A DNA stretch of 64,000 nucleotides from Aquimarina longa SW024 (GCF_001401755.1 NZ_KQ474099.1:553692-617691), one strand, 5' to 3'. Positions 46,018-54,777 are shown, numbered from the stretch's first letter. The notes: generated by a model from the letters alone, not told the origin. A program made the numbers and translations.

Positions 46018-47427
46018 TTACTCTGATAACATTTTATGACTAAATCTCAGAATGATAAATTCTGCAGGTCTTACAACAGCCATCGCTATTTCTACAATCA
46101 TTCGTCCTTCTAAGACATCTACTTCATCCATGGTTTCATTAAGTCCTACTTTTACATAAAAGGCTTGTTCTGGGGTTGTTCCCATTAAGGCTCCTGCTTT
46201 CCACTGCTGAACTAAGAAATTATCGATCATAGATTTTACACGAGACCATGTATTAAGATCATTTGGTTCGAATACGAATTGTACTGTTGCTTTTTTAACT
46301 GATTCTTCGACCATATTAAAGAATCTTCTTACAGGAACATAACGCCACTCATTACTATTTCCTGCCATAGTTCTAGCTCCCCAAATCAATGCGTTACCTC
46401 TTCCTACGAAAGAACGAATAACATTTACTGATTTACCAGAGTTTACATCTACATTTAATGATTCTTGTTCTCGATCTGTTATTTTAATCATTGGTCTGAT
46501 GACATAATCCATATTAACATTTGCTGGTGCTTTCCATACTCCTCTAGAAGCATCTACACTTGCATACTGTCCTACAACTCCTGGTGATGGTGGCATCTCT
46601 AAAGGTAGATTTCTTATTGAATTTTGTGCTTGGAAATACAGTGCATTATTCTTAGATTTTAGTTCTGCTAAAGTTCCGCTTAATGATCCATCTCCTCCTT
46701 CATGAACTATTGTTACGTTACTATCACCTTTACCTTCACCTCCGTAATAATAATCCAAAATTGTTTCTACATTAGGGAAATACGTGGCTCCATATTTTAT
46801 TGTATTCTCTTCTGGAGATGTATTATCTCTCATGGTCTCAATATTAGCCAAAAGATTAGGTTGTGTAGGATCTTGCCATATATCCATCACTGTAAATCGA
46901 TCTTTTAGTTTTTCACACATATCCATTGATTCTCCAAAAAGTGAATAAAAATCTGAGAAATTGTCCATTCCCTGAGCATCAGGATATACATATAGAGTGA
47001 CTTCATCTACTTTTTCTGTAGCATCTAGTCCTGCTTTAAGATCAGCAAAACTTACGATACCAGTCGTATAATCTTTTACCGAAACTATCCAACAGGGCCC
47101 TCCGCCATTGGCAAAAAACATTTGTAATGCGTAATGCATTAAATATTTAGATCTATCATCAATAGACGCTTGTACTATCGTTGGACCACTAGTTTGTTCT
47201 TTGACTGAAACAGAAAGTTGAGTCTCCTTAAATGGATCTCCAAAAAAACGCTCATATTCTAATAAAGAACTGATTCGTTTTGGTTCATTAAGTAACGAGT
47301 TTCCTCTTTCATCTTCTGCTTTTTCTGTATATCCAATGAAAGCAGGAATTGCAGTTTCTACTTGTGCAACGGATGGTGGAAGTTTCGGAATTTCTTCTAT
47401 GTAAACTCCTGGTGTTTTGTAATTCAT
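46018..47427 (-). CDS. Contractile sheath protein (Afp2-like)
   Basis: A 469-aa sheath subunit. The N-terminus MNYKTPGVYIEEIPKLPPSV is typical, followed by AIPAFIGYTEKAED. The conserved C-terminal domain has VWKAPANVNMDYVIRP-type and RGNALIWGARTMAGN segments, RRFFNMVEESVKKATVQFVFE, QQWKAGALMGTTPEQAFYV and VVRPAEFIILRF. It polymerises around the tube and contracts to drive injection. Only one sheath gene is present, against two or three in Afp and PVC clusters. Confidence 0.94.
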   Translation of the reverse strand: MNYKTPGVYIEEIPKLPPSVAQVETAIPAFIGYTEKAEDERGNSLLNEPKRISSLLEYERFFGDPFKETQLSVSVKEQTSGPTIVQASIDDRSKYLMHYALQMFFANGGGPCWIVSVKDYTTGIVSFADLKAGLDATEKVDEVTLYVYPDAQGMDNFSDFYSLFGESMDMCEKLKDRFTVMDIWQDPTQPNLLANIETMRDNTSPEENTIKYGATYFPNVETILDYYYGGEGKGDSNVTIVHEGGDGSLSGTLAELKSKNNALYFQAQNSIRNLPLEMPPSPGVVGQYASVDASRGVWKAPANVNMDYVIRPMIKITDREQESLNVDVNSGKSVNVIRSFVGRGNALIWGARTMAGNSNEWRYVPVRRFFNMVEESVKKATVQFVFEPNDLNTWSRVKSMIDNFLVQQWKAGALMGTTPEQAFYVKVGLNETMDEVDVLEGRMIVEIAMAVVRPAEFIILRFSHKMLSE

Positions 47428-47458
47428 AATAACATTTTTATAAAAGGTTCCTTTTTAA

Positions 47459-48781
47459 TTATTTAATAATCCTATTTGACTGATTAATAAAGATTTCAGA
47501 AAAAATCTTATTGTTTTCTATCTTAATAGAAGGTATTTTGGGATATGGTAATATCTTTGATGAATTTCCTTTCTTAAAAGGTATAAGTGCTTCTGTAAGA
47601 GCTTTAGGCTGTAGTGATATTAATTTTTCTGGTTCATGATTTAGAAATAATGCGGTTGCATTTATTTCTGGATTGCTAAAATCTCCTTCTTTATTATATC
47701 GCCAATATGTTCGTCTATTTTTAAATCTAATTTCGTAAATAGGATGTGCTACTTTTTCATTAGCAGCATTAACTTTAGTTTTTAGAAACCCTTGATTATC
47801 AATAAGACTATAAGCAGAGTTTTGCTCATCCATACGAATATCTACTATTGCTAAATGATTTTTATTATATAGCTCATCATTTAGATAAATAGGATATTTA
47901 ATTTCCTGATTATCGTTAATTTTTACTTTTAAAGTATAAAATCCACTAGGAATTGTATTTGTATTAGTTTTGGTAAAATCTAATACCACATCACTCAAAG
48001 CTTGTGTACTTGTTTTAGTTATTTTCTTTATTTCGTTATTATCTGTATCTAATAAGCTACACTCAATTTTTGTTACATTCTGTATTGCTTTTAATCGATA
48101 ACTAAATATTGCAGGTAATACTCGACTATCAGCATCACTTATAACACGTTTTTCTGTGGTATCTTCCCAATGTGAAGGATTATTCCCATCTGTATATTGT
48201 ATCGCTTCTCGAGTAGTTCCTCCTAGGTTAACTAAAGCGCCCATTTCATATAATACTCCATCTTGATGTGATTGAATTCCATTTGATAATGGTAATGATG
48301 TATATGCAGGTAAAGCAGATTCATTTAATGGAGTTTTACCTTTATTGGTCAAATAATAAATTGATGGTAATGGAGGTCTTAATGATATATTTGTTAAGCT
48401 TTTAAAAGATGTAATCTGTGATTGAATGGAAAAAGTTAAGCTTAATGTATTGACTAATTTAAAACGAGGTTTAAATACAATCTCTCCTAATTTATTTTCT
48501 GCATTTACCTCTATACCTACAATAAACCCTAAAGAGGTCTGCTTCATTAGCAGTTTATAATTTTTTAGCAGTTTTTTTGTTTCTCCTATAGGTTCTATTT
48601 TAAAGAGGCTTCTAACATCATAGATACCTTGTTCTAGTTTTTTATAGAGTAATGTATTTTTTTCAGCTCTGTTTTTATCAAAAAAAGAAATTCCATCAGC
48701 TGTTGTAAGAAAATAATCGTGTAATATCTGAACTTCAAAAAGTCTTTTAAAAATAGTTGTATTACTCATATTGATTGACAT
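47459..48781 (-). CDS. Unknown eCIS protein next to the cap gene
   Basis: A 440-aa protein, mostly beta-rich, no signal peptide or membrane segment. It begins MSINMSNTTIFKRLFEVQIL. It contains a central segment about a start-to-end layout (PALPSIYYL-like, then TREAIQYTDGN and WRYNKEGDF). Family not recognised. Its start overlaps the DUF4255 gene by 20 bases, and the sheath gene follows by 31 bp, so it is a coupled member of the structural operon. AlgoCIS has a cap-adaptor protein beside its DUF4255 cap, and this gene is a candidate equivalent by position only. Confidence 0.6.
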   Translation of the reverse strand: MSINMSNTTIFKRLFEVQILHDYFLTTADGISFFDKNRAEKNTLLYKKLEQGIYDVRSLFKIEPIGETKKLLKNYKLLMKQTSLGFIVGIEVNAENKLGEIVFKPRFKLVNTLSLTFSIQSQITSFKSLTNISLRPPLPSIYYLTNKGKTPLNESALPAYTSLPLSNGIQSHQDGVLYEMGALVNLGGTTREAIQYTDGNNPSHWEDTTEKRVISDADSRVLPAIFSYRLKAIQNVTKIECSLLDTDNNEIKKITKTSTQALSDVVLDFTKTNTNTIPSGFYTLKVKINDNQEIKYPIYLNDELYNKNHLAIVDIRMDEQNSAYSLIDNQGFLKTKVNAANEKVAHPIYEIRFKNRRTYWRYNKEGDFSNPEINATALFLNHEPEKLISLQPKALTEALIPFKKGNSSKILPYPKIPSIKIENNKIFSEIFINQSNRIIK

Positions 48782-49403
48782 TTTTTACAAATTCTTCATT
48801 TCGTATTTCTTCAATAATTGGAGCTATAACTCCTGTTTTTTCTTGGATCTTAACAAGTCTTACTTTATACATCGCAAAAGGAACTTGTTTACCTCCTAAT
48901 GAGCCCCATAAATGATTGATTTGTTCGAATGTTAGCGTATATAACTCTACATTAAGTTTAATTTCATCTTTTACTTCCTGAGATATCTCTGCTTTTGTAA
49001 TATCAGTAAAAGGAGAATTCTTAATTGTGAAACTTTTTTTAGCCTGAAAAAACTGAGTAACTAATGAGAGCCTTCCTAATGCAAACTCATAATGATCTCC
49101 TGAACCTTGCTGGATTGTAGCGGATATAAGGATATAAAGATTTAAAAAAACAGGAGGTTCTACATATTTTACTCCTCTAACTGTTTTTACGACATTACTA
49201 CTATTCTTTAAGGTACTTTCTTCTTCAATATTTACTAGAGTGATGACAATCTTATTATTTAAATCTGCTTGACTATCGCTCTCCATTAAAGCTATATTAT
49301 GTAATATAATATCCTCTTCTTTGATAGAATCTTCTGGCTTTTTATTTTGAAAAATGTAATTGCTTAATTCATCTCTAAGCAATTTTAGTGCTAATCCAAT
49401 CAT
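48762..49403 (-). CDS. DUF4255 cap/tube terminator protein (Afp16-like)
   Basis: A 213-aa protein with the DUF4255 pattern of Afp16/Pvc16: LNNKIVITLVNIEEEST, VKYVEPPVFLNLYILIS, YEFALGRLSLVTQFFQ and a C-terminal EQINHLWGSLGGKQVPFA. It stops tube and sheath growth at the distal end. It is the first gene of the structural operon; the 214-bp gap upstream contains dyads and a candidate promoter. Confidence 0.9.
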   Translation of the reverse strand: MIGLALKLLRDELSNYIFQNKKPEDSIKEEDIILHNIALMESDSQADLNNKIVITLVNIEEESTLKNSSNVVKTVRGVKYVEPPVFLNLYILISATIQQGSGDHYEFALGRLSLVTQFFQAKKSFTIKNSPFTDITKAEISQEVKDEIKLNVELYTLTFEQINHLWGSLGGKQVPFAMYKVRLVKIQEKTGVIAPIIEEIRNEEFVKNVNQYE

Positions 49404-49429
49404 AGTTAAAAATTATGTTTTAAAAAATT

Positions 49430-49442
49430 GATAGATTCTATC
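49430..49442. promoter_or_regulatory. Palindrome GATAGATTCTATC upstream of eCIS operon
   Basis: A 6+1+6 perfect palindrome 27 bp before the first structural start codon. Candidate operator or leader element; no functional proof. Confidence 0.3.
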
Positions 49443-49480
49443 GATAGCAAATCATGCACTATTTAACGACGAAATTCATA

Positions 49481-49507
49481 AAACTAAATACTAAACATAC
49501 TTAGTTT
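49481..49507 (-). promoter_or_regulatory. Interrupted dyad over candidate -7 box of the eCIS operon
   Basis: AAACTAA (49481-49487) and TTAGTTT (49501-49507) form a 7-bp dyad with a 13-bp spacer. On the minus strand the spacer contains TATGTTTA (49492-49499), one mismatch from the Bacteroidetes -7 box TAnnTTTG. This is about 90 bp before the operon start. A regulator bound to the dyad would cover the promoter. Confidence 0.35.
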
Positions 49508-49584
49508 CATTACTAAAGATTGTGAAGGTCACAAAAAATAGGAGGTGAATCAATCCCTAAAAATGGGGATTTTAGCATCTAAAT

Positions 49585-49611
49585 AATTAGTTAATAAGAT
49601 GTTAACTAATT
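49585..49611. promoter_or_regulatory. 10-bp perfect inverted repeat after the LuxR-type gene
   Basis: AATTAGTTAA (49585-49594), 7-base loop, TTAACTAATT (49602-49611). It lies 6 bp past the regulator's stop codon. AT-only, so either a weak terminator or a binding site between the regulator and the operon. Confidence 0.4.
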
Positions 49612-49617
49612 GTTAAA

Positions 49618-50307
49618 CTACAAGTCTAACAGCTTAGATGCCTCTTTTATAAGTTGGGCGGTATTTTTTACTTTAAACTTCTGGATGAGATGCTTCCGAT
49701 GAGATATTGCTGTGTGATTACTTATAAAAAGTTGTTCTGCTATTTGTTTTGAAGAAAATCCGTTAGCAATAAGTTTTAAAACTTCTTCTTCTCTAGAAGA
49801 AATTTGTCTGCATTGATCTTTTAAAAAATTTCTTCCTCGATGTCCCCCATTAATCTTAACACATCTTTCTATTTCTTCTTTTTCTGAAACATCAAAAAAA
49901 TAGTTTAGTGCAACTATTTTCTTTTTTAATTTATAAATTAAGATTTCGTGTTTTACATAAATTTTTTCTTCTCTAAAATTCGTAATATGGTATTGTAATG
50001 TAATAACATCTCGAATCATAGGGGATTTAAAAAAATTAAATACCTTGTTCTTTATCCGACAAACTTCGCTAGGAGTGATTAAAGAAAACCAAAAATCCCA
50101 ACCGCTCTCAATAAGCCCATTTGGATGAAAATCTAAAAATCTTTTTAAAACTTTATTGCAATACAAAAACCGATCTTCTTCAACAAGGTATATCCCTATC
50201 ATAAGGTTCTTTAAAGCATCGCATGTGTTTAATATTTTAGAAATATCAGAATTAAAAATAGGCTCTTCGATAGTAGGGGATAAATAAAAATCGTGGGTAG
50301 GTTTCAT
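49618..50307 (-). CDS. PAS-like/LuxR-type transcriptional regulator
   Basis: A 229-aa regulator. Residues ~25-145 look like a PAS fold (LMIGIYLVEEDRFLYCNKVL, then LNYFFDVSEKEE). Residues ~170-225 are a LuxR/GerE helix-turn-helix: SSREEEVLKLIANGFSSKQI, then ISNHTAISHRKHLIQKF. It is in the same direction as, and 214 bp upstream of, the eCIS operon, with dyads in between. It could control the injection system in response to a small ligand or redox cue; that is inference from position. Confidence 0.85.
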   Translation of the reverse strand: MKPTHDFYLSPTIEEPIFNSDISKILNTCDALKNLMIGIYLVEEDRFLYCNKVLKRFLDFHPNGLIESGWDFWFSLITPSEVCRIKNKVFNFFKSPMIRDVITLQYHITNFREEKIYVKHEILIYKLKKKIVALNYFFDVSEKEEIERCVKINGGHRGRNFLKDQCRQISSREEEVLKLIANGFSSKQIAEQLFISNHTAISHRKHLIQKFKVKNTAQLIKEASKLLDL

Positions 50308-50697
50308 ATGAGTATGATATTAATGTGACAATATGTGGTTTAATAGATCTTCTAAAGTTGGAGATTTATTTGATTAAACACAAAAATTACATCAGGGGAT
50401 TTAACCCCTTTTTTTATATTGGAAACCATCAATTCTTTATCATATGTTCATAAAGTTATAATAATCAGTATATTAAAAAATATTATTAATCTATTCTTAT
50501 TAGAATGTCTAAAATTAAATAGCTATAATTTTAATAACGTTAATCATGTAATCATAAATTATGTCTTTTATTTCTTATCAATTATAGTCTCATAAAGAAA
50601 AGTAGTTAATTTTATTTATGGGAATAATTCCATTATTTATTGGAATTATTCCCATAAATATTTTACTTTTAGGTTTTAAAACCGTATAATCCTTCCG
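50308..50697. other. Non-coding gap between regulator and radical SAM gene
   Basis: 390 bp without a gene. It holds a terminator-like plus-strand hairpin AGGGG-ATTTAA-CCCCT followed by a T-run (50394-50415) and the 19-bp inverted repeat listed separately. The rest is AT-rich and unremarkable. It contains the divergent promoters of the two flanking genes. Confidence 0.4.
50614..50659. promoter_or_regulatory. Perfect 19-bp inverted repeat
   Basis: Left arm ATTTATGGGAATAATTCCA (50614-50632), 8-base loop TTATTTAT, right arm the exact reverse complement (50641-50659). It lies 38 bp before the radical SAM start. It may be a regulator site or a strong RNA hairpin in the leader; there is no T-run of terminator type on the plus strand. 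Confidence 0.6.
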
Positions 50698-51771
50698 ATG
50701 AACTCTAAAAGATATATAAAAGGTAGAGGTGCTCAAGAAAAAAGTCGCAATAGATTTTTACAAAATTATCATGAGATGAGAAATGATTTTCTCAATTATT
50801 GTGAAAAAGAAGGCGAACATATCAATATTGACAAAACTACATTTATCGAAACTTTTCCAAAAACTATTATTAATAAAGTAACAAGTCCTGATGTTGGCAT
50901 GCTATACTCACTAAACCCATATCAAGGGTGTGAACATGGGTGTGTATATTGCTATGCACGAAATTCTCATGAATATTGGGGATATGGTGCTGGATTAGAT
51001 TTTGAAAGTAAAATTTTAGTAAAAAAAAATGCTCCTGAGTTATTAGAAAAGAAGCTACAGAGTAAAAAATGGAGGGCATATCCTATTTCACTTTCTGGAA
51101 ATACTGATTGTTACCAGCCTATTGAGAAAAAGCTTGAAATCACACGAAAACTTTTGGAGGTTTTCTTAAAATATAGATACCCTGTAGGAATCATTACCAA
51201 AAACGCTTTACTATTAAGAGATCTAGATCTTCTTTCTGAACTTTCTAACTATAATTTAGTATCTGTATATCTTTCTATTACAACATTAACAGAAGAAACC
51301 AGAAGAGTTTTAGAGCCCAGAACTGCAAGTATCCAAAAACGGTTAGAAACTTTAGAGAAATTAAATACTGCTGGAATCCCTACTAATGTGATGATGGCTC
51401 CAATAATCCCTTCAATCAATAGTCATGAAATCTTATCACTATCCAAAGAGGTTTCTACACGTGGTGCTACAAGTATTGGATATACGATTGTAAGGTTAAA
51501 CGGTGCAATTGGCAATATATTCACTAAATGGTTAACACATACTTTACCAGATCGCAAAGATAAAATTCTTCATCAGATTATGGAGTGTCATGGAGGAAGC
51601 TTGAATAATAACGAGTTCGGAAAAAGAATGAAGGGCTCTGGCACTATGGCTGATCAAATTCATCAATTATTTGCTATCGCTCGGCAAAAATATTTTCCTA
51701 AGAATCAAAAAGTATATCTAAATTGTGAGATGCATGAATCTTATAAAGATGGGCAGTTGCGGTTGTTCTAA
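50698..51771 (+). CDS. PA0069-family radical SAM protein
   Basis: A 357-aa radical SAM enzyme, SplB-related. The cluster-binding motif is C78-x3-C82-x2-C85 in NPYQGCEHGCVYCYAR. The N-terminus GRGAQ, and SGNTDCYQPIEKKLEITR with TKNALLLRDLDLL, are typical of the PA0069 group. Its substrate is not known; the group is distinct from true spore photoproduct lyase. It is convergent with the HD protein, 1 bp apart. Confidence 0.9.
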   Translation: MNSKRYIKGRGAQEKSRNRFLQNYHEMRNDFLNYCEKEGEHINIDKTTFIETFPKTIINKVTSPDVGMLYSLNPYQGCEHGCVYCYARNSHEYWGYGAGLDFESKILVKKNAPELLEKKLQSKKWRAYPISLSGNTDCYQPIEKKLEITRKLLEVFLKYRYPVGIITKNALLLRDLDLLSELSNYNLVSVYLSITTLTEETRRVLEPRTASIQKRLETLEKLNTAGIPTNVMMAPIIPSINSHEILSLSKEVSTRGATSIGYTIVRLNGAIGNIFTKWLTHTLPDRKDKILHQIMECHGGSLNNNEFGKRMKGSGTMADQIHQLFAIARQKYFPKNQKVYLNCEMHESYKDGQLRLF

Positions 51772-51772
51772 A

Positions 51773-52429
51773 TTATAACTTCCCCTCCCATTCTTTATAA
51801 AATTGTTCTAAAAACTGCTCCATGAATTTGTGTCGTTGTGCTGCTAATCTTTTGCCTGTTTCTGTATTCATCCGATCTTTAAGAAGCAATAATTTCTCAT
51901 AAAAATGATTGAGTGTAGGTGCTGTAGAAGATTTATACTCTTCTTTAGTCATGGTTAGATTAGGTCTTATCTCTGGATCATATAGTGCTCTATTTTTAAA
52001 CCCTCCATAATTAAAACATCTTGCAACTCCTATTGCACCAATAGCATCTAATCTATCGGCATCCTGAATCACATCTAACTCTGGAGATTTAAATTTCTGA
52101 TCTATATTACCACCTTTAAAAGAAATATTTTCTATAATCTTAATGACATGATTGATAACCGTTTCTTTAACCTGAAGGCTTTCTAAAAAATCTCTTGCTA
52201 TCTTAGGTCCTACGGTTTCATCTCCATTATAGAATTTAGAATCTGCTATATCATGAAGCAAAGCGCCTAGAGAAACTACAAAAAGGTCAACTTTTTCTTC
52301 TTTTGAAATCAATTGAGCATTCTTAAACACTCTATGAATATGGAACCAATCATGTCCTCCTTCAGCTCCTTTCAGTTCTTCTTTTACAAAATCAATGGTT
52401 TTAGAGATCATCAAATCATCAGACATCAT
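51773..52429 (-). CDS. HD-domain phosphohydrolase (YedJ-like)
   Basis: About 218 aa. I start at ATG 52429; the longest frame opens with GTG one codon earlier. The HD motif is in LGALLHDIADSKF, with an upstream GGHDWFHIHRV and a later IQDADRLDAIGAIG, the usual metal ligands of the HD superfamily. Likely a cytoplasmic phosphohydrolase of nucleotides; the substrate is unknown. It sits 12 bp after the desaturase gene, probably co-transcribed. Confidence 0.88.
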   Translation of the reverse strand: MMSDDLMISKTIDFVKEELKGAEGGHDWFHIHRVFKNAQLISKEEKVDLFVVSLGALLHDIADSKFYNGDETVGPKIARDFLESLQVKETVINHVIKIIENISFKGGNIDQKFKSPELDVIQDADRLDAIGAIGVARCFNYGGFKNRALYDPEIRPNLTMTKEEYKSSTAPTLNHFYEKLLLLKDRMNTETGKRLAAQRHKFMEQFLEQFYKEWEGKL

Positions 52430-52441
52430 CACTTAGTAAGC

Positions 52442-53443
52442 TTATTTTATCATTGCTGGTTGTACCCACTTAAATTCAAAAATTTCTTCTGGAATAACAA
52501 TTCTTTCACTAATACGTTGCATTCTTGATGGTAATTTCATCAAAAAGTCACGTGCTTTTTCTGCTTCGTCTGTAAGATCTATTATTTTATCAATCTCCCA
52601 TCTATCAATCAAACGTTGTAAGATATCAACATAATCTTGTGCTGTATATACTCCTATACGCTGCGCTGCCCATGAAAACTCATCAAAAGCAGTACCTTTT
52701 GCATCTCCTGATTCTCTAAGAAAATATGCTGGCATAATAATCTTCTTTTTCATCATATCACTAAATGCAATCATCATCTGACTTGGATCTACTTCAAAAA
52801 TGCTCTTTACAAACTCACTATAGGCATTATGGTGGCGCATTTCATCACCTGCTATAATCTTACACATTTTGGCTAATGATTTATTAGAGTATTGCCTTGC
52901 TAATTTGGCTACTCTATTATGAGAAATATAAGTAGCTAATTCCTGAAAACTAGTATACACAAAATTTTTATACGGATCTCTATCGGTTCCTATATCAAAG
53001 CCATCATTAATGAGATGCTGTGTAGTTCTCTCTACCTCAATCATATTTACTCTACCGGACAAATACAAATATTTGTTTAATGTATCTCCATGACGATTTT
53101 CTTCGCCTGTCCAATATCGCACCCATTTTGCCCAACCGTTATCTTTTCCTTCTTCGTGCTGATTCACTCCTTCTACATCCATCAACCAAGATTCATAGGT
53201 TGGTAATGCTTCTTCAGTAATTGTATCTCCAACCAAAACTACCCAAAAATCATATGGAAGTTCTTTTGCCAACTCTCTCAGTTCTTTTACCTCGTCAAAA
53301 AAAGTATCTTCATTCTGAGAGTTTGGCAAAAAATCAGTAGGTTGCCATATCTTATCTACCGGAATCAAAAATCTATCTATAAAAGATTCAACTTTCTTTT
53401 CTAGCAATTGCATTACCTCTAATCTAATATTATCTATAGCCAT
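52442..53443 (-). CDS. Acyl-ACP desaturase
   Basis: A 333-aa di-iron enzyme of the stearoyl-ACP desaturase family. Di-iron ligand motifs EENRH (114-118) and DEMRHH (200-205) are both present. It introduces a double bond into acyl-ACP and so tunes membrane fluidity. It lies 12 bp downstream of the PlsC-type acyltransferase gene; the pair fits phospholipid synthesis. Confidence 0.93.
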   Translation of the reverse strand: MAIDNIRLEVMQLLEKKVESFIDRFLIPVDKIWQPTDFLPNSQNEDTFFDEVKELRELAKELPYDFWVVLVGDTITEEALPTYESWLMDVEGVNQHEEGKDNGWAKWVRYWTGEENRHGDTLNKYLYLSGRVNMIEVERTTQHLINDGFDIGTDRDPYKNFVYTSFQELATYISHNRVAKLARQYSNKSLAKMCKIIAGDEMRHHNAYSEFVKSIFEVDPSQMMIAFSDMMKKKIIMPAYFLRESGDAKGTAFDEFSWAAQRIGVYTAQDYVDILQRLIDRWEIDKIIDLTDEAEKARDFLMKLPSRMQRISERIVIPEEIFEFKWVQPAMIK

Positions 53444-53455
53444 GATAGGGTGGTA

Positions 53456-54196
53456 TTATGTTCTGACTGCTAAAGTAATCCTTTCTTCTATTTTTTCTAG
53501 TAATATTTCGGGAACTTTATCTATTGACATTGGTTCTAATACTTCTAATGTCATATGTACCCCTATCTCCATAGGGAAATTACCTAATCTAACAAGTTTC
53601 CAACTATTATTAATCGTTATTGGTACTATCAATGCATTTGGTGCATTTTTGAATAAAATTTTTAAACCTGTCGGAGCAAATGATTTAAGCTTTCCGTCTT
53701 TACTACGTGTCCCCTCAGGAAAAATAACTGCCGAAAAATTGTTCTTTTTTATAAATTTACCAAATTCTGACAAAGCAGGAATCGATTGTTTAGGGTTTTT
53801 TCGATCAATCAAAACATTTCCTCCATGCCGTAAATTAAAAGAGATACTCGGGATACCTTTTCCTAGCTCTATTTTAGAAATAAATTTTGGCTTATATTTA
53901 CGTAAATACCAAGATATCATTGGAATATCAAACATGCTTTGATGGTTAGAAACCAAAATCAAAGGTTGATTTTTTGGTAACGAATATTTATTTTTAAAAC
54001 TAAAGGTTACCCCTAAAGTGTGTAAACATCGTAATAAACACAGATTCATAATATTTACAACTCCTCTATGTCCACTAGCTCCGCCTAATTTAGCTCCTAA
54101 CCACTGTAGTGGGTGAAAAATCACGAGTGTTAACCCAAAAAATAAATAAAAAACTATAGAAAGCGGATACCTTAGTACCTTTTTTATTGCCCCCAT
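53456..54196 (-). CDS. plsC: 1-acyl-sn-glycerol-3-phosphate acyltransferase
   Basis: A 246-aa PlsC-family acyltransferase with an N-terminal membrane segment (IVFYLFFGLTLVIF). The catalytic H85-x4-D90 is in SNHQSMFD, and FPEGTRSKDG is the acyl/phosphate-binding motif. It converts lysophosphatidate to phosphatidate at the inner membrane. The symbol is by family; Bacteroidetes often have several paralogues. Confidence 0.88.
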   Translation of the reverse strand: MGAIKKVLRYPLSIVFYLFFGLTLVIFHPLQWLGAKLGGASGHRGVVNIMNLCLLRCLHTLGVTFSFKNKYSLPKNQPLILVSNHQSMFDIPMISWYLRKYKPKFISKIELGKGIPSISFNLRHGGNVLIDRKNPKQSIPALSEFGKFIKKNNFSAVIFPEGTRSKDGKLKSFAPTGLKILFKNAPNALIVPITINNSWKLVRLGNFPMEIGVHMTLEVLEPMSIDKVPEILLEKIEERITLAVRT

Positions 54197-54647
54197 TATA
54201 CTATATAATTAATAAATTTAACTTGTGTAATTGCTCTGCAAGGTCTTATATTATTTTTAGTTGACCAATAGTTTGAGAGACTAAAATTATTCATTATAAA
54301 ATATTATTCTTAAATATTAAAGTATCTTTTCTTGACTCTCATTAATATAGAGAACACTGCTCAGGAAATTAATTTTGATTAATAACATATAATTAATTCT
54401 TAGACTTATCGAAATCTCTCCTTAAATAGGAACTAAAGTCTGTAACATCGATAAAACAAATATACTTAGTATATTAAAAATTATTTTTTTACCCTGTACT
54501 AAAATCTCATTGATAATTGAAAGAAATATAGACATACCTACTGAATGTCTATAAATGATCAGGAAACACATAAATTATTAAATAATTCGTTATGTTAACA
54601 AACATTTTAAGTACAAGTACTTAACAAAGCTACACTAACACCGGTTA

Positions 54648-54710
54648 ATGGAGGAGAGAGATTGTTGTTGTTCTGCAGGTGGTACTCATCTAGGTGTTCC
54701 TTTATGCTAA
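54648..54710 (+). CDS. Possible 20-aa Cys-rich peptide
   Basis: ATG at 54648, TAA at 54708. The product begins MEERDCCCSAGG and ends GVPLC: four cysteines in twenty residues, three of them consecutive. No clear ribosome site, and it may be chance. Reported because the composition is unusual. Confidence 0.2.
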   Translation: MEERDCCCSAGGTHLGVPLC

Positions 54711-54731
54711 ATGTGCTAAAAGAGTAAAGAA

Positions 54732-54761
54732 CAAAAATCCGGTAATGTAACCAGATTTTTG
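54732..54761 (-). terminator. Terminator of the bacilliredoxin gene
   Basis: On the minus strand CAAAAATCTGGTT, loop, ACCGGATTTTTG forms a stem with one mismatch, followed by TTCTTT. It lies 17 bp past the stop codon. Confidence 0.65.
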
Positions 54762-54777
54762 TTTCATTCTTTCAATT

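Larger units (their letters stand above)
54197..54777. other. Intergenic region, mostly featureless
   Basis: 581 bp, AT-rich. It includes the plsC promoter region on the minus side, a possible 20-codon ORF (54648-54710) and the bacilliredoxin terminator. Nothing else recognised. Confidence 0.4.

Noticed and set aside
25585-49403. Prophage or type VI secretion system
   Set aside because: No capsid, terminase, integrase or lysis genes, and no TssJLM membrane complex. DUF4255, DUF5908, Afp11/12-like and tape measure genes in this order mark an eCIS.
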